Shown here piece after piece: positions 1 to 11,859 of a stretch of DNA of 64,000 nucleotides. A program made the position numbers and the translations under genes. The notes beneath the pieces are model-generated. The model was given only the letters and a program-made list of their open reading frames with translations. It was not told where the DNA came from and made no database searches. Position 1 is the first letter of the stretch; each line of letters begins with the position of its first letter. Source of the DNA: Brachypterus glaber (lineage: Eukaryota; Arthropoda; Insecta; Coleoptera; Kateretidae); contig OY294048.1 of the NCBI GenBank assembly GCA_958510825.1, positions 24,783,283 to 24,847,282 on the forward strand, read 5' to 3'.

Positions 1-2976
1 GGGTTGTATTTATAAAAGTATTGCTAATAAAATAAAATGATGTTCTTACCTGGGCGCCATGCAATTTATCTCCCAAAAGATATTCAAAATATTTAAGGTC
101 CAAGGTTAAATTGCAAAATTTCCCTAAAGTCTCGAAAGTAAAATAAATAATTAAACTAGGCTCAAATAAGTTAAACTAAATATATTACAAAAAAAAATAA
201 TAGAAATTACAGTACATAAAAATATGAAATACTACTAAATAATCGCAAATATATTTATCTGGCATCAACCATAATAATATAAGTTCATTTACTATCCAAA
301 ATAATATTTAAGAACCACCCTAATATTTTAATATAATTATGTACCACTCTAATGTGTGATATGATTTTGTACCACTCTAATGTTTGGTATGATTTTAGAA
401 CTACCTCAATATTTGACTATTTAAGTACCACGCTAACAAAATAAATAAGTACCACGCTAAGGCATTATTTAAATTCGATATTAAAAATAACTAAAACTAT
501 AGCGACAATTAGATCTAATTTTCACTTTACAAAATTATGTAAATAAGTATTTCATGTATGTAAGATACATGTAAAATCAAATATTAAGAATGCGCAAAAA
601 TATAACACAGAAACTACATAAATAGTAGTGGTTAAAATTATTCAACAAAATTATTCTGTACTCCAAAATTATTCATAAAAATTACCCATATACTAAATCT
701 TCAAAAGTTGTAAGAATTACCCATATAGCTGAAATCGCAGCTAACTCCAAAATTAACCATATATTGGCTAAAATGTACCCAGCATTAGCATTAAAATGTA
801 CCCAGCATTGGCAGCCTAAAGAATATACTATATTATAGCCAATTTATTCTTTATAAAAACTAAAATAGCACTTACCACTTTTAGTGACTTCTTATCCCAA
901 AAATGATCCAAATCCAAATGTATTAAAATAAAATATATTTTTTTCTCTCACAATCTTGCGCAAAAGATTCGTACTTTACAACAAAAAGTACCAATAAGGC
1001 GTAAACAGCTATATACGGAAATATTCGATTTCCTGCCTTAATATTCCACTAAAATAATAGAAAATACAACCAATTAAGATAAACTAAATTGCTGCACCAG
1101 CTTTATCTTACCAGAGATCTGTACTATTCATTAAAGTACCAAAAAGGCCAAAACGGCGTATGTAGCAAGGGGGGCCTATAATCCGGTAAAATCCGTCACA
1201 TCAATTACAATTATTCAAAACTAACTCAACTACCATGTAAAGATGCATAATCGACAATTGTTTAGAATATATAATCCGCCAAAATTGGGATTAGTAACTA
1301 ATTACTAATAAAAATTAGTAACAAAATATCTAAACAATATCCGCCATTACCACTATACACGGTGTATTTGAAATAGCGTAGGAAATTTTAACAGGATAAA
1401 ATATGACAAAAAGTTCCTATAAACATATGTCTAAAAATGGGTCATAAGGGAGCTACGCCCCTTTGAAAGTGGCTAAAAAAATCGGTTTTTATTTAATAAC
1501 TCAGGAACCCTTTGAGATATATCAACGAGATTTTGCACGTCAACTAATCCTACCAAGGCCCGGTTTTATGTGTTATTTTCATGTACTTATTTCAACCAGG
1601 GGTGTGCGAAACGGGGGAGGCTTATCAGTTTTTTGTCCCAAACTTTTTTCTGTGTAACTTTTTTGCAATTTTATTTTTGAAATATGATTCCTCAGGTCAA
1701 AATACATAAAAAAGGTACTCTTGTTGTAATACTGTAGGATTAACCGTTTTCGTTAAAAACCAAAATTTTAATGATGCAGGGCGAATGTACATTAAAAACT
1801 AAGAAAAAAACCTCATATACAGGTACTTCCAAAAATCAATCCTAATGGAGCTATGGTCTCCTAAATATGCACCATTTTTAAAGGCTATGGTAGCTTTAAA
1901 AGCGTTTTTTCGACCTACATGTATGGAAACTTTTTTTCTTAGTTTTTGATGTAGAATAACATTGCATCATTGAAATTTTGGTTTTCGACATTTTAGTATT
2001 TAATTTTTCGTCCTCGAACCGTGAAATTTCACCTTCAAATGAACTTTTCTCGAAAACGGTTAATCCTACAGTATTACAACAAGAGTACCTTTTTTATGTA
2101 TTTTGACCTAAGGAATCATATTTCAAAAATAAAATTGCAAAAAAGTTACACAGAAAAAAGTTTGGGACAAAAAACTGATAAGGCCCCCCCATTTCGCACA
2201 CCCCTGGTTTAAATAAGTACATGAAAATGACATACAAAGATGGGCCTTATTAGGATTAATTCACGTGCAAAACCTCGTTAACATATCTCAAAGGGTTCCT
2301 GAGTTATTAAATAAAAACCGATTTTTTTAGCCAATTTCAAAGGGGCGCAGCTCCCTTATGACGCATTTTCAGACATATGTTTATAGGAACTTTTTGTCAT
2401 ATTTCATCATGTAGAATCACCTGTTAAAATTTCCTACCCTATTTCAAATACACCCTGTACCATTTCAGTTCAACTCCAAGAACTTCCGTTTTTCGAAGAA
2501 AGGCAAGGAGCTATAGGGTTCTTATAATCAGCCCTAGATGTCCCAATCGAAATTATGCCAAAAATTATATCCACAATTCCAGACATAGGAAAATTATGTC
2601 ATTTAGCCAATGATTACTAAGAACGATAAATATGTAAAAATTATAAATAAATATTGAAGTTTGTTTAAATAATTAATTAAATAAAATTTCCCAACTACAG
2701 TTACCTTTAAAAATTGCAGATCGCTCCATAAAAAAGTACACTTTTTGCGTATTTCAATAACACCTGGTTTTATCGCAACCTTTTTTTTATCCTCAATAAA
2801 AAGTTAGATTTCTCATATTTATATTCAATGCATTATAATGATTGATTCCTTCACTAATTTGTGTCTCTGTCTGTCCGAAATAATATTAAATATCATTTTT
2901 GAAAAATCTATATACAAGGGGATTCATTTTTCTAATTTAAATAAAACATCCACAAACCTAATTTTAAACCGTAACA
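1..2976 (-). repeat. 3' LTR of element A (left copy, truncated by window edge)
   Basis: It aligns with 8114-10141 almost base for base, with scattered substitutions. Two large differences exist: it carries a foldback insertion (1353-2457) and it lacks about 144 bp present at 9268-9411 in the other LTR. On the minus strand it begins TGTTACGG directly after a polypurine run. The degree of divergence says the insertion is not very recent. Confidence 0.9.
1353..2457. mobile_element. Foldback element with about 550-bp inverted arms, inserted in the LTR
   Basis: The left edge (CACGGTGTATTTGAAATAG near 1358) is the reverse complement of the right edge (CTATTTCAAATACACCCTG, ending 2457). Pairing continues inward through almost the whole element; for example the AAGGGAGCTACGCCCC region near 1447 matches the complement near 2340. 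The centre is near 1905. The other LTR of element A has the empty site, CCATTACTATTTCAG at 9592, and the filled site is flanked by TACCA at 1348-1352 and 2458-2462, so a 3-5-bp target duplication is supported. The short open frames in the arms mirror each other and are not treated as genes. The superfamily is not assigned. Confidence 0.88.
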
Positions 2977-2988
2977 ACTCCCCCCTTT
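2977..2988 (-). promoter_or_regulatory. Polypurine tract of element A
   Basis: On the minus strand the sequence AAAGGGGGGAG stands directly before the TGTTACGG start of the 3' LTR. This is the expected place and composition for the plus-strand primer of reverse transcription. Confidence 0.8.
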
Positions 2989-3115
2989 CCCGGGTTGGAA
3001 AAAAAATCGAAGATTTTTTTTTTTAATCCAAGAAAAGATAAAACAACACCAAAATATCTAAATCAAAGTTCACCAATAACTTCTAAACACATATAACAAC
3101 CAATATTCAAGTTTC

Positions 3116-3600
3116 CTACTCATCACCTAAATCACTACCTAAGTCACTACCATTTTCAATAAAGTCATCCTTGTGTGGTTTTAAATCTTTGACATGCCAA
3201 TTACCTTTAGACACACCAGCATTATCCTCAAGTTCATAGGTACAATATCCCCATTTCTTTCTAACCTTATAAGGACCTACAAATTTGCCAGCAAGTTTAG
3301 CAGCAAAGTAATTAGCACCATCTGATAATGCAAAATTACGTCTCCACACAAGATCACCTTTATCATATTGAACAGGTCTGCGACGTAAATTATATTGTTT
3401 CCTACTACGTTCTTGAGCCATGGCTATTCTATCCTTAACAGATTCCCTAAGTTTCTGTAAAGATTTAACCTTCCCTGTTACATCAACTTTATTATTAACA
3501 CCATCACAATATTCCTTATTATATTCTTTTCCATCTAATGCCATTTCCATACCAAAATTAACAAAGTAGGGAGTATGACCCGTAACCTCTGTGACGAGCG
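3116..3600 (-). pseudogene. Integrase C-terminal part of element A pol
   Basis: This open stretch carries the gypsy integrase tail: a KQYNLRRRPVQYDKGDLVWRR-type box followed by an SH3-like segment with FVGPYKVRKK and a WHVKDLKP-like end, then an acidic terminus (GSDLGSDLGDE). It belongs to the same polyprotein as 3558-5471 but lies in a different frame; the shift is near 3595, where the upstream frame turns into a 10-residue nonsense tail before a stop. The tail normally helps bind DNA and target integration. The homologous boxes at 24265-24538 and 60990-61257 support the call. Confidence 0.85.
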
Positions 3601-5471
3601 GATCTCACAGCACAACCTAGTTTAGATAGTTCTTGATCCCAATGTCGATGGTTCTCTGTTACAAAAGCACAAAGCATAGTTTTTAATACCTTATTCACAC
3701 GCTCACAAGGATTTGTTTGAGGTGCATAAAACGGATTGTAAATAACTCGAACTCCATAGTCATTAGTCAATTTTGTAAACTCACGACTTTTGTACTGCAC
3801 ACCATTATCACAAAGCAACAGACGAGGAACTCCAAATAACATAAACACTTGTTCTTCTAATATTTTACAAAAGTTAATAGCAGTAGCACGACGAATAGCA
3901 AAGAAAAGTGAGAACTTAGAAAAATAATCAGTGACAACCAATACAAACATATTTCCATGAGAACTTTTTGGTAATGGACCGACCAGATATGTACAGATCA
4001 TTTCCCAAGGCTTTGAAGCGACACGTCTCTGACCCATCAATCCTGCTGGTCGCTTCTGCTCTAGCTTAGTACGTTGACAAGTGTGGCATGACCGAACATG
4101 ACGAGTCACATCTATTTTCATTGAAGGCCAATAATAAAGACGAGCAGCACGATTATAGGTCTTATAAATGCCCAAATGTCCAGCTGTGGGAACATTATGA
4201 CATTCCTGCAATACCTCACAACGTTTTTCTTTCGGAATCACCAATTTCCAATAATCACCATCACCTCTCAATTCTGGGAACTCACTTTGAACATATTTAT
4301 ATAACTTTCCATCAGTTATTCGCCATTTTGGATATGACAAAGGATTCTCACTAATTTTAGACTTTAACTTAATATACCATTTATCTATAATTTTATCTAA
4401 CACAATCATACTTAAATTAACACTATCACAAACTGGAACAGATCTCGAAAGCATGTCAGGGACAACATGTTCTTTGCCTTTGCGGTGAATAATCTCATAC
4501 TGAAATTGTTGTAGGCTCAAAGCCCATCGACCTAAACGACCTTGAGGATCCTTAAGATTATTCAGCCACACCAGACTGTGATGATCAGTGATCACAGAGA
4601 ATTTTGATCCTTCCAAATAACATCTAAGTTTTTCAATAGACCACAACGCTGCAAGACACTCACGCTCAGTCGTTGTGAAATTACGTTCCTGGCGAGTTAA
4701 TGACCTTGACAAATAACAGATTACATGCTTAGCATCACCGTACTTCTGTGAAAGTACCGAACCTAAACCAAATCCAGACGCGTCACACTGTAGAATGAAT
4801 GGCTCCTCAAAGTTTGGACAACTCAAAATTGCAGCAGACACCAATGCATCTTTTAAATTCTGAAACGAATTTTCACAACTCTGATCCCAATAAAATTTTA
4901 TACCCTTTTTAAGCAAAGAAGTTAATGGCATAATACTATCAGAAAAGTTTGGAATGAACCTTCTGTACCATGAAGCCATACCAATAACCCGACGAACATC
5001 TGACACATTTTGTAGACTAGATATATTTACAATAGCCGAAACCTTTTCAGGATCTACATTTAATCCATTTTTATTTAACAAATAATCCAAATACCGCAAT
5101 TCAGGACGACAAAAATGACACTTAGAACGACTTAACACTAAACCTGCATTTTTGAGACGATTTAACACTTCCTGAAGAATCTCCAAATGTTTTTCAAAGG
5201 TGGGAGCAATGATAATTATGTCATCTAGGTAAACAAATACAAACGGCTCTAATTCCGGGCCCAAGACACTGTCAATAAACCTTTGAAAAGTAGCAGGAGA
5301 GTTATGGAGACCAAATGGTAACCTAACAAATTGATAGAGTCCTCTACCAGGAATAGAAAAAGCAGTAAATTGTTTGCTATCATCCTCCAACATTATTTGC
5401 CAATATGCACTCTTTATGTCCATAGATGACATAATTCTAGCTCCACCTAACCTCTTTAAAATCGTCAACAA
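3558..5471 (-). pseudogene. Element A pol: reverse transcriptase palm, RNase H and integrase core
   Basis: The reading frame holds 637 codons from the frame entry. RT palm and thumb come first, with the YLDD catalytic box at residues 81-84. RNase H follows with D230, E271 and D296 in the expected contexts (QCDAS, TTERECL, ITDHHSL). The integrase zinc module has H425, H432, C462 and C465. In the integrase core D555 and E590 are present but the first catalytic Asp is Tyr (residue 495, codon 3987-3989, TAT where relatives have GAT). The RT fingers lie upstream in another frame (5480-5700) and the C-terminal tail downstream in another. Translation would start as part of a polyprotein, so the first codon here is only a frame entry. 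Confidence 0.93.
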
Positions 5472-5474
5472 AAA

Positions 5475-5700
5475 AGAGGATAAGCATCCGGTTCTGTAAC
5501 ATGATTAAGCTTTCGGTAATCGACACAAAATCTATGTGTTCCATCCTTCTTAGGTACTAACAAAACTGGGGAAGCCCACGGACTAGAAGACTTCTCTATT
5601 ACCCCAAGCTTCAACATTTTGTCCAACTCCTCATCTATGAGCTTTTGCTTAAAGGGAGAAACAGGATATGCTCTTTGACGATTGGCGGACCTTTTGCTAA
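5475..5700 (-). pseudogene. RT fingers segment of element A pol, separated by frameshifts
   Basis: Read in its own frame, this piece encodes an RT N-terminal segment: [20 protein letters not shown], then [18 protein letters not shown] and FCVDYRKLN, the usual template-grip region of gypsy RT. It is out of frame with the protease upstream (shift near 5670) and with the palm downstream (shift near 5480, in a T-rich run). It is a genuine part of pol and not a separate gene. Confidence 0.8.
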
Positions 5701-6303
5701 AATTTTATGCCTTACATTTTTAGCACAGCCAATAGGATTTTCATCAATCCCAGCAAAATAACCTTCTACTACTTCATTAAGAGCTTTTTGCTCCTCAACA
5801 CTAAGATCAGTTTGACTCAAAATACTATTTAGATATGCTTCTTTTGGCATACTATCACTAAAATCATTTTTACGAACATCTGGGACTAAACCCATAGGTG
5901 ACCAAAAGTCTATACCTAAAACTAATGTATGCCTCAGCTCAGGAACTACAAAAACTTCAATTATTTTCACCACATTCTTTAATCTAATAGGAACATTTAT
6001 TACACCTAAACAATCACAACTACTATTATTGGCAACAGTACACGATACTGCCTTACTACTATCCAACTTAACACCTAAACTTTTAAGAATACTCCAACCA
6101 CGACCACCTAAAAATGTACGATTGGCACCAGAATCAAGAAGACCACGAAATTTGTGTCCTAAAACATCAACTTGGATTGCCGGACATTCGCCACCATCAG
6201 CCTGAGACAGAATGTAATCTAAAATTAACTTATTTTTAAAATTAGCATCATCTTTGACCGACGAATTTTCAGCGGACAAACTACGGTCGATTATTGTCGC
6301 TGA
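5635..6303 (-). pseudogene. Aspartic protease region of element A
   Basis: The frame contains the retropepsin core: FRGLLDSGANRTFLGG with catalytic D-S-G, then a typical flap and second half ending near LVLGIDFW. The enzyme cuts the Gag-Pol polyprotein and acts as a dimer. A methionine start is not needed: the frame is open upstream and is probably entered by a -1 ribosomal frameshift at 6309-6315. The last residues are out of frame with RT, so Pol cannot be finished from this copy. Elements B and D show the homologous region, with the active site deleted in D. Confidence 0.88.
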
Positions 6304-6315
6304 AATCCGTTTCCC
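6256..6315 (-). promoter_or_regulatory. Candidate gag-pro -1 frameshift signal (slippery site plus pseudoknot)
   Basis: On the minus strand the heptamer GGGAAAC (6315-6309) sits in the gag frame as G GGA AAC, the canonical X XXY YYZ form, 15 nt before the gag stop. The -1 frame is exactly the protease frame. Three bases later an 8-bp stem forms between TTTCAGCG (6305-6298) and CGCTGAAA (6274-6267). The loop GACCG (6288-6284) can pair with CGGTC (6260-6256), which would make an H-type pseudoknot. The sequence match is direct; activity is inferred. Confidence 0.75.
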
Positions 6316-6629
6316 GACGACCTATTTGGAATATTCTTATTATTTGGACTACACTGAGGACAAGTACTTCGTGTAAAATTTTCCTTACCACAACTAAAAC
6401 ATTTAATACCTACATTTGATCTACAATCACGGGCAAAATGACCAGGTTTATTGCATATCCAACACACACGTTTGGATTCACTAGCAATTATTTCCCTACA
6501 GTTTACACTAGAATTATTTCCAGCTCTAGCATTACTATGCCCAGAGGTTGAAAAAGAGGTTGAAGGTGAAGGATTACAAGTAAGATCGGGTGGAACTACG
6601 ACAATTAGTGGGAGGTTTGGACTTTTTCT
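6288..6629 (-). pseudogene. Gag nucleocapsid region of element A with zinc knuckle
   Basis: This open stretch continues gag but in the -1 frame relative to the capsid part, so a frame break lies near 6629 in an A-rich run. It encodes a perfect CCHC zinc knuckle, CWICNKPGHFARDC. A second, degenerate one, CFSCGKENFTRSTC, has Phe at the His position. Zinc knuckles bind the element RNA for packaging. The frame ends in TAA just after the GGGAAAC slippery site, as expected for a gag terminus. Confidence 0.85.
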
Positions 6630-7672
6630 TATTTCTTAACTTTAAGTTTTAAACACTCAGCTTCTAACTCATCTATAGAATGTACAACAGGCAATTTCAT
6701 AATATAGAATGGCGCTAAATTTTGCATTAAAATATCTAGTTTAGTATCCTCACTAATATGACCATATCGATTAAATAAAGTAGACATACAACTAAGATAC
6801 TCGACTATTGGCTCGTTTGGTTCTTGCGATCGCGCCAAAATTTCTTTAAATAATCTGGTCTTATAATCAGGAGGTAAATAATGCCTAAGAAGAAGCTGTT
6901 TAATTTCTGACCAAGATTTACATTTCTTAATTGCAGACCTATACCACAAAAAAGCTTTACCCTCAAATAAATCCATACAAGAATCGTATAATTCTAGTTC
7001 TGACACACCTCTTGCCCTACTCATTTGATCAACACTCTCTAAAAATTCCGTAACTGACAAAACTTTTTGATCCCCATTAAATTTTAAATCCCACTTTCTA
7101 ACAGGTTGAGAAAATGACTTACGTGGCTCTAATAAAGTAGAATTACGCGTAGGCGCTTGACCTTCATCTAGTGATTCAACTTCATCTGACTCATGCAAAT
7201 CGTCCTCTCCTATGTGAGCATCTCGGAACATAACACTTAGCTCCAAAGGTTTAGGTTTTGTAGCAATATCTAATTGACCTAGCAATGCGGAAACTTTTCC
7301 AAGCCAAGAACTACGAAGCTTTAAGTTTTCCTCCGAAGCATCCTCAAATGGAGCTCGATCTACTCTACCAAGCAAATGTAAAATACCCGAATAATATTTA
7401 GCATAGTCTGTAGAAGTTTTATCACCAGAAATTTTTTTAATTAAGCCCAAAAGTTCTTTATATTTTGTATCAATTAGCTCAAATTCTGTTTTAAATACAT
7501 AGTCATATGTAGGGTAACTAACTGATAAATTATTACGCTCCAAAGAAAACAAAGGTCGCAGTGTAACCCTCATATTATCTACAGTCATTTCATCTACCTC
7601 CACCCCACGAAATTTAAGCTCATATAAAAGCTCATCTTTCTTTAAATGATTTACCTGCATTTTTCTAGCCAT
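6629..7672 (-). pseudogene. Gag of element A, N-terminal and capsid part
   Basis: The most likely start is the Met at 7672 (MARKMQVNHLKKDELLYEL); the longer frame adds a hydrophobic 11-residue extension with no support. The first 50 residues look like a SAP-type helix pair, as in element C. An acidic linker follows, then the retrotransposon gag capsid domain (about residues 200-345, with KWDLKFNGD, AFLWYRS, WSEIKQLLLRHYLP and YLSCMSTLFNRYG). It ends at a TAA caused by a frameshift before the nucleocapsid. Gag forms the particle that houses reverse transcription. Confidence 0.88.
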
Positions 7673-7705
7673 TATTATAACAAATATATAAACCAAAAAT
7701 AACAA

Positions 7706-8010
7706 AAAAAAATTATTATTAGCACAAGGAAAAAAAAATGCACCAAATATTTTCCGAAAATAAAAATTACCAAACTAGTGTCAATAAAAATAAATTTTAA
7801 GTAATTTTTATTTCTACTAGCAACAATCTAAGGATTATTTATTTTTTTTTTTTTCAAAAATATTTTATTTTAACTTTTGGAGTGCGCCAATGCCATACAA
7901 GAAAAATTCATCTCAAAAAAAAAATCAGGTTAAAAAAAAATAAATTTAAAAAAATAAAAAAAAATACAAAAATATTTATATATTTTTTTAACTATGCCGT
8001 TTTTATTTAG
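7706..8010 (-). other. Untranslated leader of element A between primer site and gag
   Basis: About 300 bases, very rich in A and T homopolymers on both strands, with no open frame. One short GC-richer spot (TTGGAGTGCGCCAATGCC near 7880) is the only landmark. Confidence 0.6.
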
Positions 8011-8030
8011 GGGCCCCACGTTGGGCACCA
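8011..8030 (-). promoter_or_regulatory. Primer-binding site of element A (lysine-tRNA type)
   Basis: On the minus strand the sequence TGGTGCCCAACGTGGGGCCC follows the 5' LTR. It is complementary to a tRNA 3' end of the insect lysine type (CCCACGTTGGGCGCCA) with one change, so minus-strand DNA synthesis is inferred to have used that tRNA. Confidence 0.82.
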
Positions 8031-10141
8031 ACAATCTGCTACGCCACTTAACGGCAGCGTACGATTTACCTTAAGAGGCTTAAGGACCTGGTCTAGCTCA
8101 ATGGAGAAGGGAGGGGTTGTATTTATAAAAGTATTGCTAATAAAATAAAATGATGTTTTTACCTGGGCGCCATGCAATTTATCTCCCAAAAGATATTCAA
8201 AATATTTAAGGTCCAAGGTTAAATTGCAAAATTTCCCTAAAGTCTCAAAAGTAAAATAAATAATTAAACTAGGCTCAAATAAGTTAAACTAAATATATTA
8301 CAAAAAAAAATAATAGAAATTACAGTACATAAAAATATGAAATACTAGTAAATAATCGCAAATATATTTATTTGGCATCAACAATAATAATATAAGTTCA
8401 TTTACTATCCAAAATAATATTTGAGAACCACCCTAATATTTTAATATAATTATGTACCACTCTAATGTGTGATATGATTTTGTACCACTCTAATGTTTGG
8501 TATGATTTTAGATCTACCTCAATATTTGACTATATTTAAGTACCACGCTAATAAAATAAATAAGTACCACGCTAAGGCGTTATTTAAATTCGATATTAAA
8601 AATAATTAAAACTATAGCGACAATTAGATCTAATTTTCACTTTACAAAATTATGTAAATAAGTATTTCATGTATGTAAGATGTATGTAAAATCAAATATT
8701 AAGAATGCGCAAAAATATAACATAGATACTACATAAATAGTAGTGGTTAAAATTATTCATCAAAATTATTCTGTACTCCAAAATTATTCATAAAAATTAC
8801 CCATATACTAAATCTTCAAAAGTTGTAAGAATTACCCATATAGCTGAAATCGCAGCTAACTCCAAAATTATCCATATATTGGCTAAAATGTACCCAGCAT
8901 TAGCATTAAAATGTACCCAGCATTGGCAGCCTAAAGAATATACTATATTATAGCCAATTTATTCTTTATAAAAACTAAAATAGCACTTACCATTTTTAGT
9001 GACTTCTTATCCCAAAAATGATCCAACTCCAAATGTAGTAAAATAAAATATATTATTTTCTCGCACAATCTTGCGCAAAAGATTCGTACTTTACAACAAA
9101 AAGTACCAATAAGGCGTAAACAGCTATATACGGAAATATTCGATTTCCTGCCTTAATATTTCACTAAAATAATAGAAAATACAACCAATTAAGATAAATT
9201 AAATTGCTACACCAGATTTATCCTACCAGAGATCTGTACTATTCATTAAAGTACCAAAAAGGCCAAACTAACATCACTGGAAAAATACTCAAAATCTTCC
9301 AACAACAAATAACTAAAATTAAAGAAAACACAACCTATTAGATAACATAAATTATTGGTATAACTTTGACTTAACAAATAATCCTTAATCAACCACAAAA
9401 ATCTTATTAAAACGGCGTATGTAGCAAGGGGGGCCTATAATCTGGTAAAATCCGTCACATCAATTACAATTATCCAAAACTAACTCAACTACCATGTAAA
9501 GATGCACAATCGACAATTGTTTAGAATATATAATCCGCCAAAATTGCGATTAGTAACTAATTACGCAACAAAATATCTAAACAATATCCGCCATTACTAT
9601 TTCAGTTCAACTCCAAGAACTTCCGTTTTTCGAAGAAAGGCAAGGAGTTATAGGGTTCTTATAATCAGCCCTAGATGTCCCAATCGAAATTATGCCAAAA
9701 CTTATATCCACAATTCCAGACATAGGAAAATTATGTCATTTAGCCAAGAAACGCAATGATTACTAAGAAAGATAAATATATAAAAATTATAAATAAATAT
9801 TGAAGATTGTTTAAATAATTAATTAAATAAAATTTCCCAATTACAGTTACTTTAAAATATTGCAGATCGCTCGATAAAAATCGATAATATATTTTTAATA
9901 AAGTACACTTTTTGCGTATTTCAATAACACCTGGTTTTATCGCAACCTTTTTTTTATCCCCAATAAAAAGTTTGATTTCTCATATTTATATTCAATGCAT
10001 TATAATGATTGATTCCTTCACTAATGTGTGTCTCTGTCTGTCCGAAATAATATTAAATATCATTTTTGAAAAATCTATATACAATGGGATTCATTTTTCC
10101 AATTTAAATAAAACATCCACAAACATAATTTTAAACCGTAA
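8031..10141 (-). repeat. 5' LTR of element A (right copy)
   Basis: About 2.1 kb and homologous to 1-2976. On the minus strand it starts at TTACGG (10141) and ends next to the primer-binding site. Inside it, 142 bp before the primer site, is a second TGGCGCCCA motif (8172-8164) followed by a perfect splice-donor-like CAGGTAAG. It holds a 144-bp block (9268-9411) missing from the other LTR. Small open frames at 8007-8216, 9502-9759 and 9912-10151 are not genes. Confidence 0.88.
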
Positions 10142-11542
10142 TGTGATTTAGATACAATTTATACAAAACAAAGTGGCAATATCAATCTTCTGAAATGGAC
10201 ATCATCTTCTTTCTTCTATAATATTTTCTTAACTCTGGTACTCGGACAATAAAACGCTAATTCTTCTTGAGACCTACTCAATCAGTCTCTTATAATAAAA
10301 ACCCATATTCAAATTAATGAACTACTTTAGAACCTACTCAATTCAATCCCAAGTAGCACAAAAATCTAGTGATTAGGGTTGTAAATTCAAAAAAAAACAT
10401 TTGTTTAAAAAAAAACACACAAAAAAGCCGTTTTAAAACAAAGCTAGACTTTATAAAAAAAAAAACAAATTTGTTTTTTATTAAAAATTAACACATTTTT
10501 TATTGTAAAAGTAATGTATGAAGGATGACAGTTTATAAAAAAATATTTATTTAATTTAAAACGGTTTTTTATAACTGAGTTGTAACAACTCTATTTAATT
10601 TTAATGAATAAATTAAATATATTTAGAATAAACAGTCTGTTTTTTGAAAAAAAAAAAAAATTTTTTGTTCTTCGTAAAAATAAATAAAAAAATAATTAAA
10701 AATTTTGAATTTTTTTTTTGAAATTTGAAGTTTTTTTTTTTTGAAAAACAGACTTCATCTTCTTCTTCTTCCTAATTATTGGCGTCGGCTCCTTGAGCCA
10801 TATCCGCCAGTGGTAAGTCTTTATTTCTGGTCCGGGGGGTTTTTTCGTTTTGACTTCATAAATTTGACACGTTAGAAAAGTGAGGTTATTTGACTGAAGT
10901 TTCAACTCCTAAACTCGTTAACAGATGGCGTATAATCTATATATTTTATTATTTCACGAAGAATAAAGTATTTTGAAATAAAAACTAATAAAAACTATTG
11001 AAAACAGTCTCTAATTGATCCTAAAATACCAAAATTGTCATTTTTTGAATATTTTCACAAAAAAAAAACAAGACAAAAACAAAAAAAAAACAAAAAAAAA
11101 ACTTCAAAAAAAACAATCCTTAAAAAAAACGGTTTTTTTTACAACTCCACATTAATATTATTCTTCTCTATTAGCGTTAGATCATCTACGAAATGAATAT
11201 GGAAAACAACCAAAACTAAAGAAAAAGAAACGGAACTGTAACAAAACAAACATTAAAACGTTCAAACTAAATTTTATTTCCCCAGTTTTCACGAGAAAAC
11301 GGAAAAATATCAAGTGCCTGTCAAGCATCGGTGTATCAGTGTAACTTCAGTACAACTCCATAATAACTACAAAACCCTAGAAAAACTTAACTTTAACCAA
11401 CCTTTAAGGTAAATTCAGCAAACTTAAAGTTTAACTACTAACTTCTTCTGATCACATTGTCAGCACTTCCACAAACTCCTGAAGTTTGCAAAAAGTCCAA
11501 ACCAACAACCTTAACTTGACAAAAACTTCTCGTTATTCAAAT
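10142..11542. other. AT-rich intergenic stretch between elements A and B
   Basis: No gene is supported. From 10375 to 11150 there are long A and T runs bounded by GGGTTGTAAA (near 10376) and TTTACAACTCC (near 11137), which are inverted and may mark an old palindromic element. A small hairpin GGCTCCTTGAGCC lies near 10788. Confidence 0.5.
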
Positions 11543-11546
11543 ATCT

Positions 11547-11856
11547 TGTTGGCACCCCCAATACAGTGCCCCTTATTATAAATATATTTTTGCTGACTTA
11601 GTCATATTATGATGACTCATCACTTTTCTAATTTACTATAAATAGACGACGGGTGCCTACGCCGCAAGATTAATAATTTTGCATTCATACATTTAACATG
11701 TCGCTATTGTAGAGTTAATGAAGTGTCTTAATTCAAAGTGAATGGTAAAATTGGAAGTGACTTCAAAATATTAAAGTTTTGGAACAACTATAAAGTTACC
11801 CTGGTGTTAGAAACTGTCTTTTTAAAAATTCACCTTGTATATCGAGGTATACAACA
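11547..11856 (+). repeat. 5' LTR of element B
   Basis: 310 bp, TG at the start and CA at the end. It contains a good TATA box and about 46 bp (GGGTGCCTACGCC region near 11648) absent from the 3' LTR. The palindromic GATGACTCATC near 11611 resembles an AP-1 binding site and is mutated by one base in the other LTR. Confidence 0.93.
11637..11644 (+). promoter_or_regulatory. TATA box in the 5' LTR of element B
   Basis: TATAAATA in the context ACTATAAATAGACG is present at the same place in both LTRs (second copy at 19363-19370), and would set transcription start about 30 bases downstream. Confidence 0.65.
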
Positions 11857-11859
11857 TCA

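Larger units (their letters stand above)
1..10141 (-). mobile_element. Element A: Ty3/gypsy LTR retrotransposon, decayed, left end outside the window
   Basis: The sequence starting at position 1 is repeated from 8114, so the two ends are LTRs; the coding order read on the minus strand is gag, protease, RT, RNase H, integrase, which is the Ty3/gypsy order. The 5' LTR is the right copy, the primer site is at 8011-8030 and the polypurine tract at 2977-2988. The left LTR runs off the window, probably by about 80 bases. At least four frame breaks (near 6629, 5670, 5480 and 3595) and a lost integrase catalytic Asp make this copy non-autonomous. Gag with an N-terminal helical (SAP-like) start, a lysine-type primer site and the YNLR integrase tail tie it to elements C and D. 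No env was seen. Confidence 0.93.

Noticed and set aside
1463..2212. Two mirrored 63-64-codon frames in the foldback element
   Set aside because: They are the two arms of one palindrome read in opposite directions; no start context or domain.
10741..10830. Possible small RNA or SINE head around GGCTCCTTGAGCC
   Set aside because: No A/B box pair, no second copy in the window and no defined ends.
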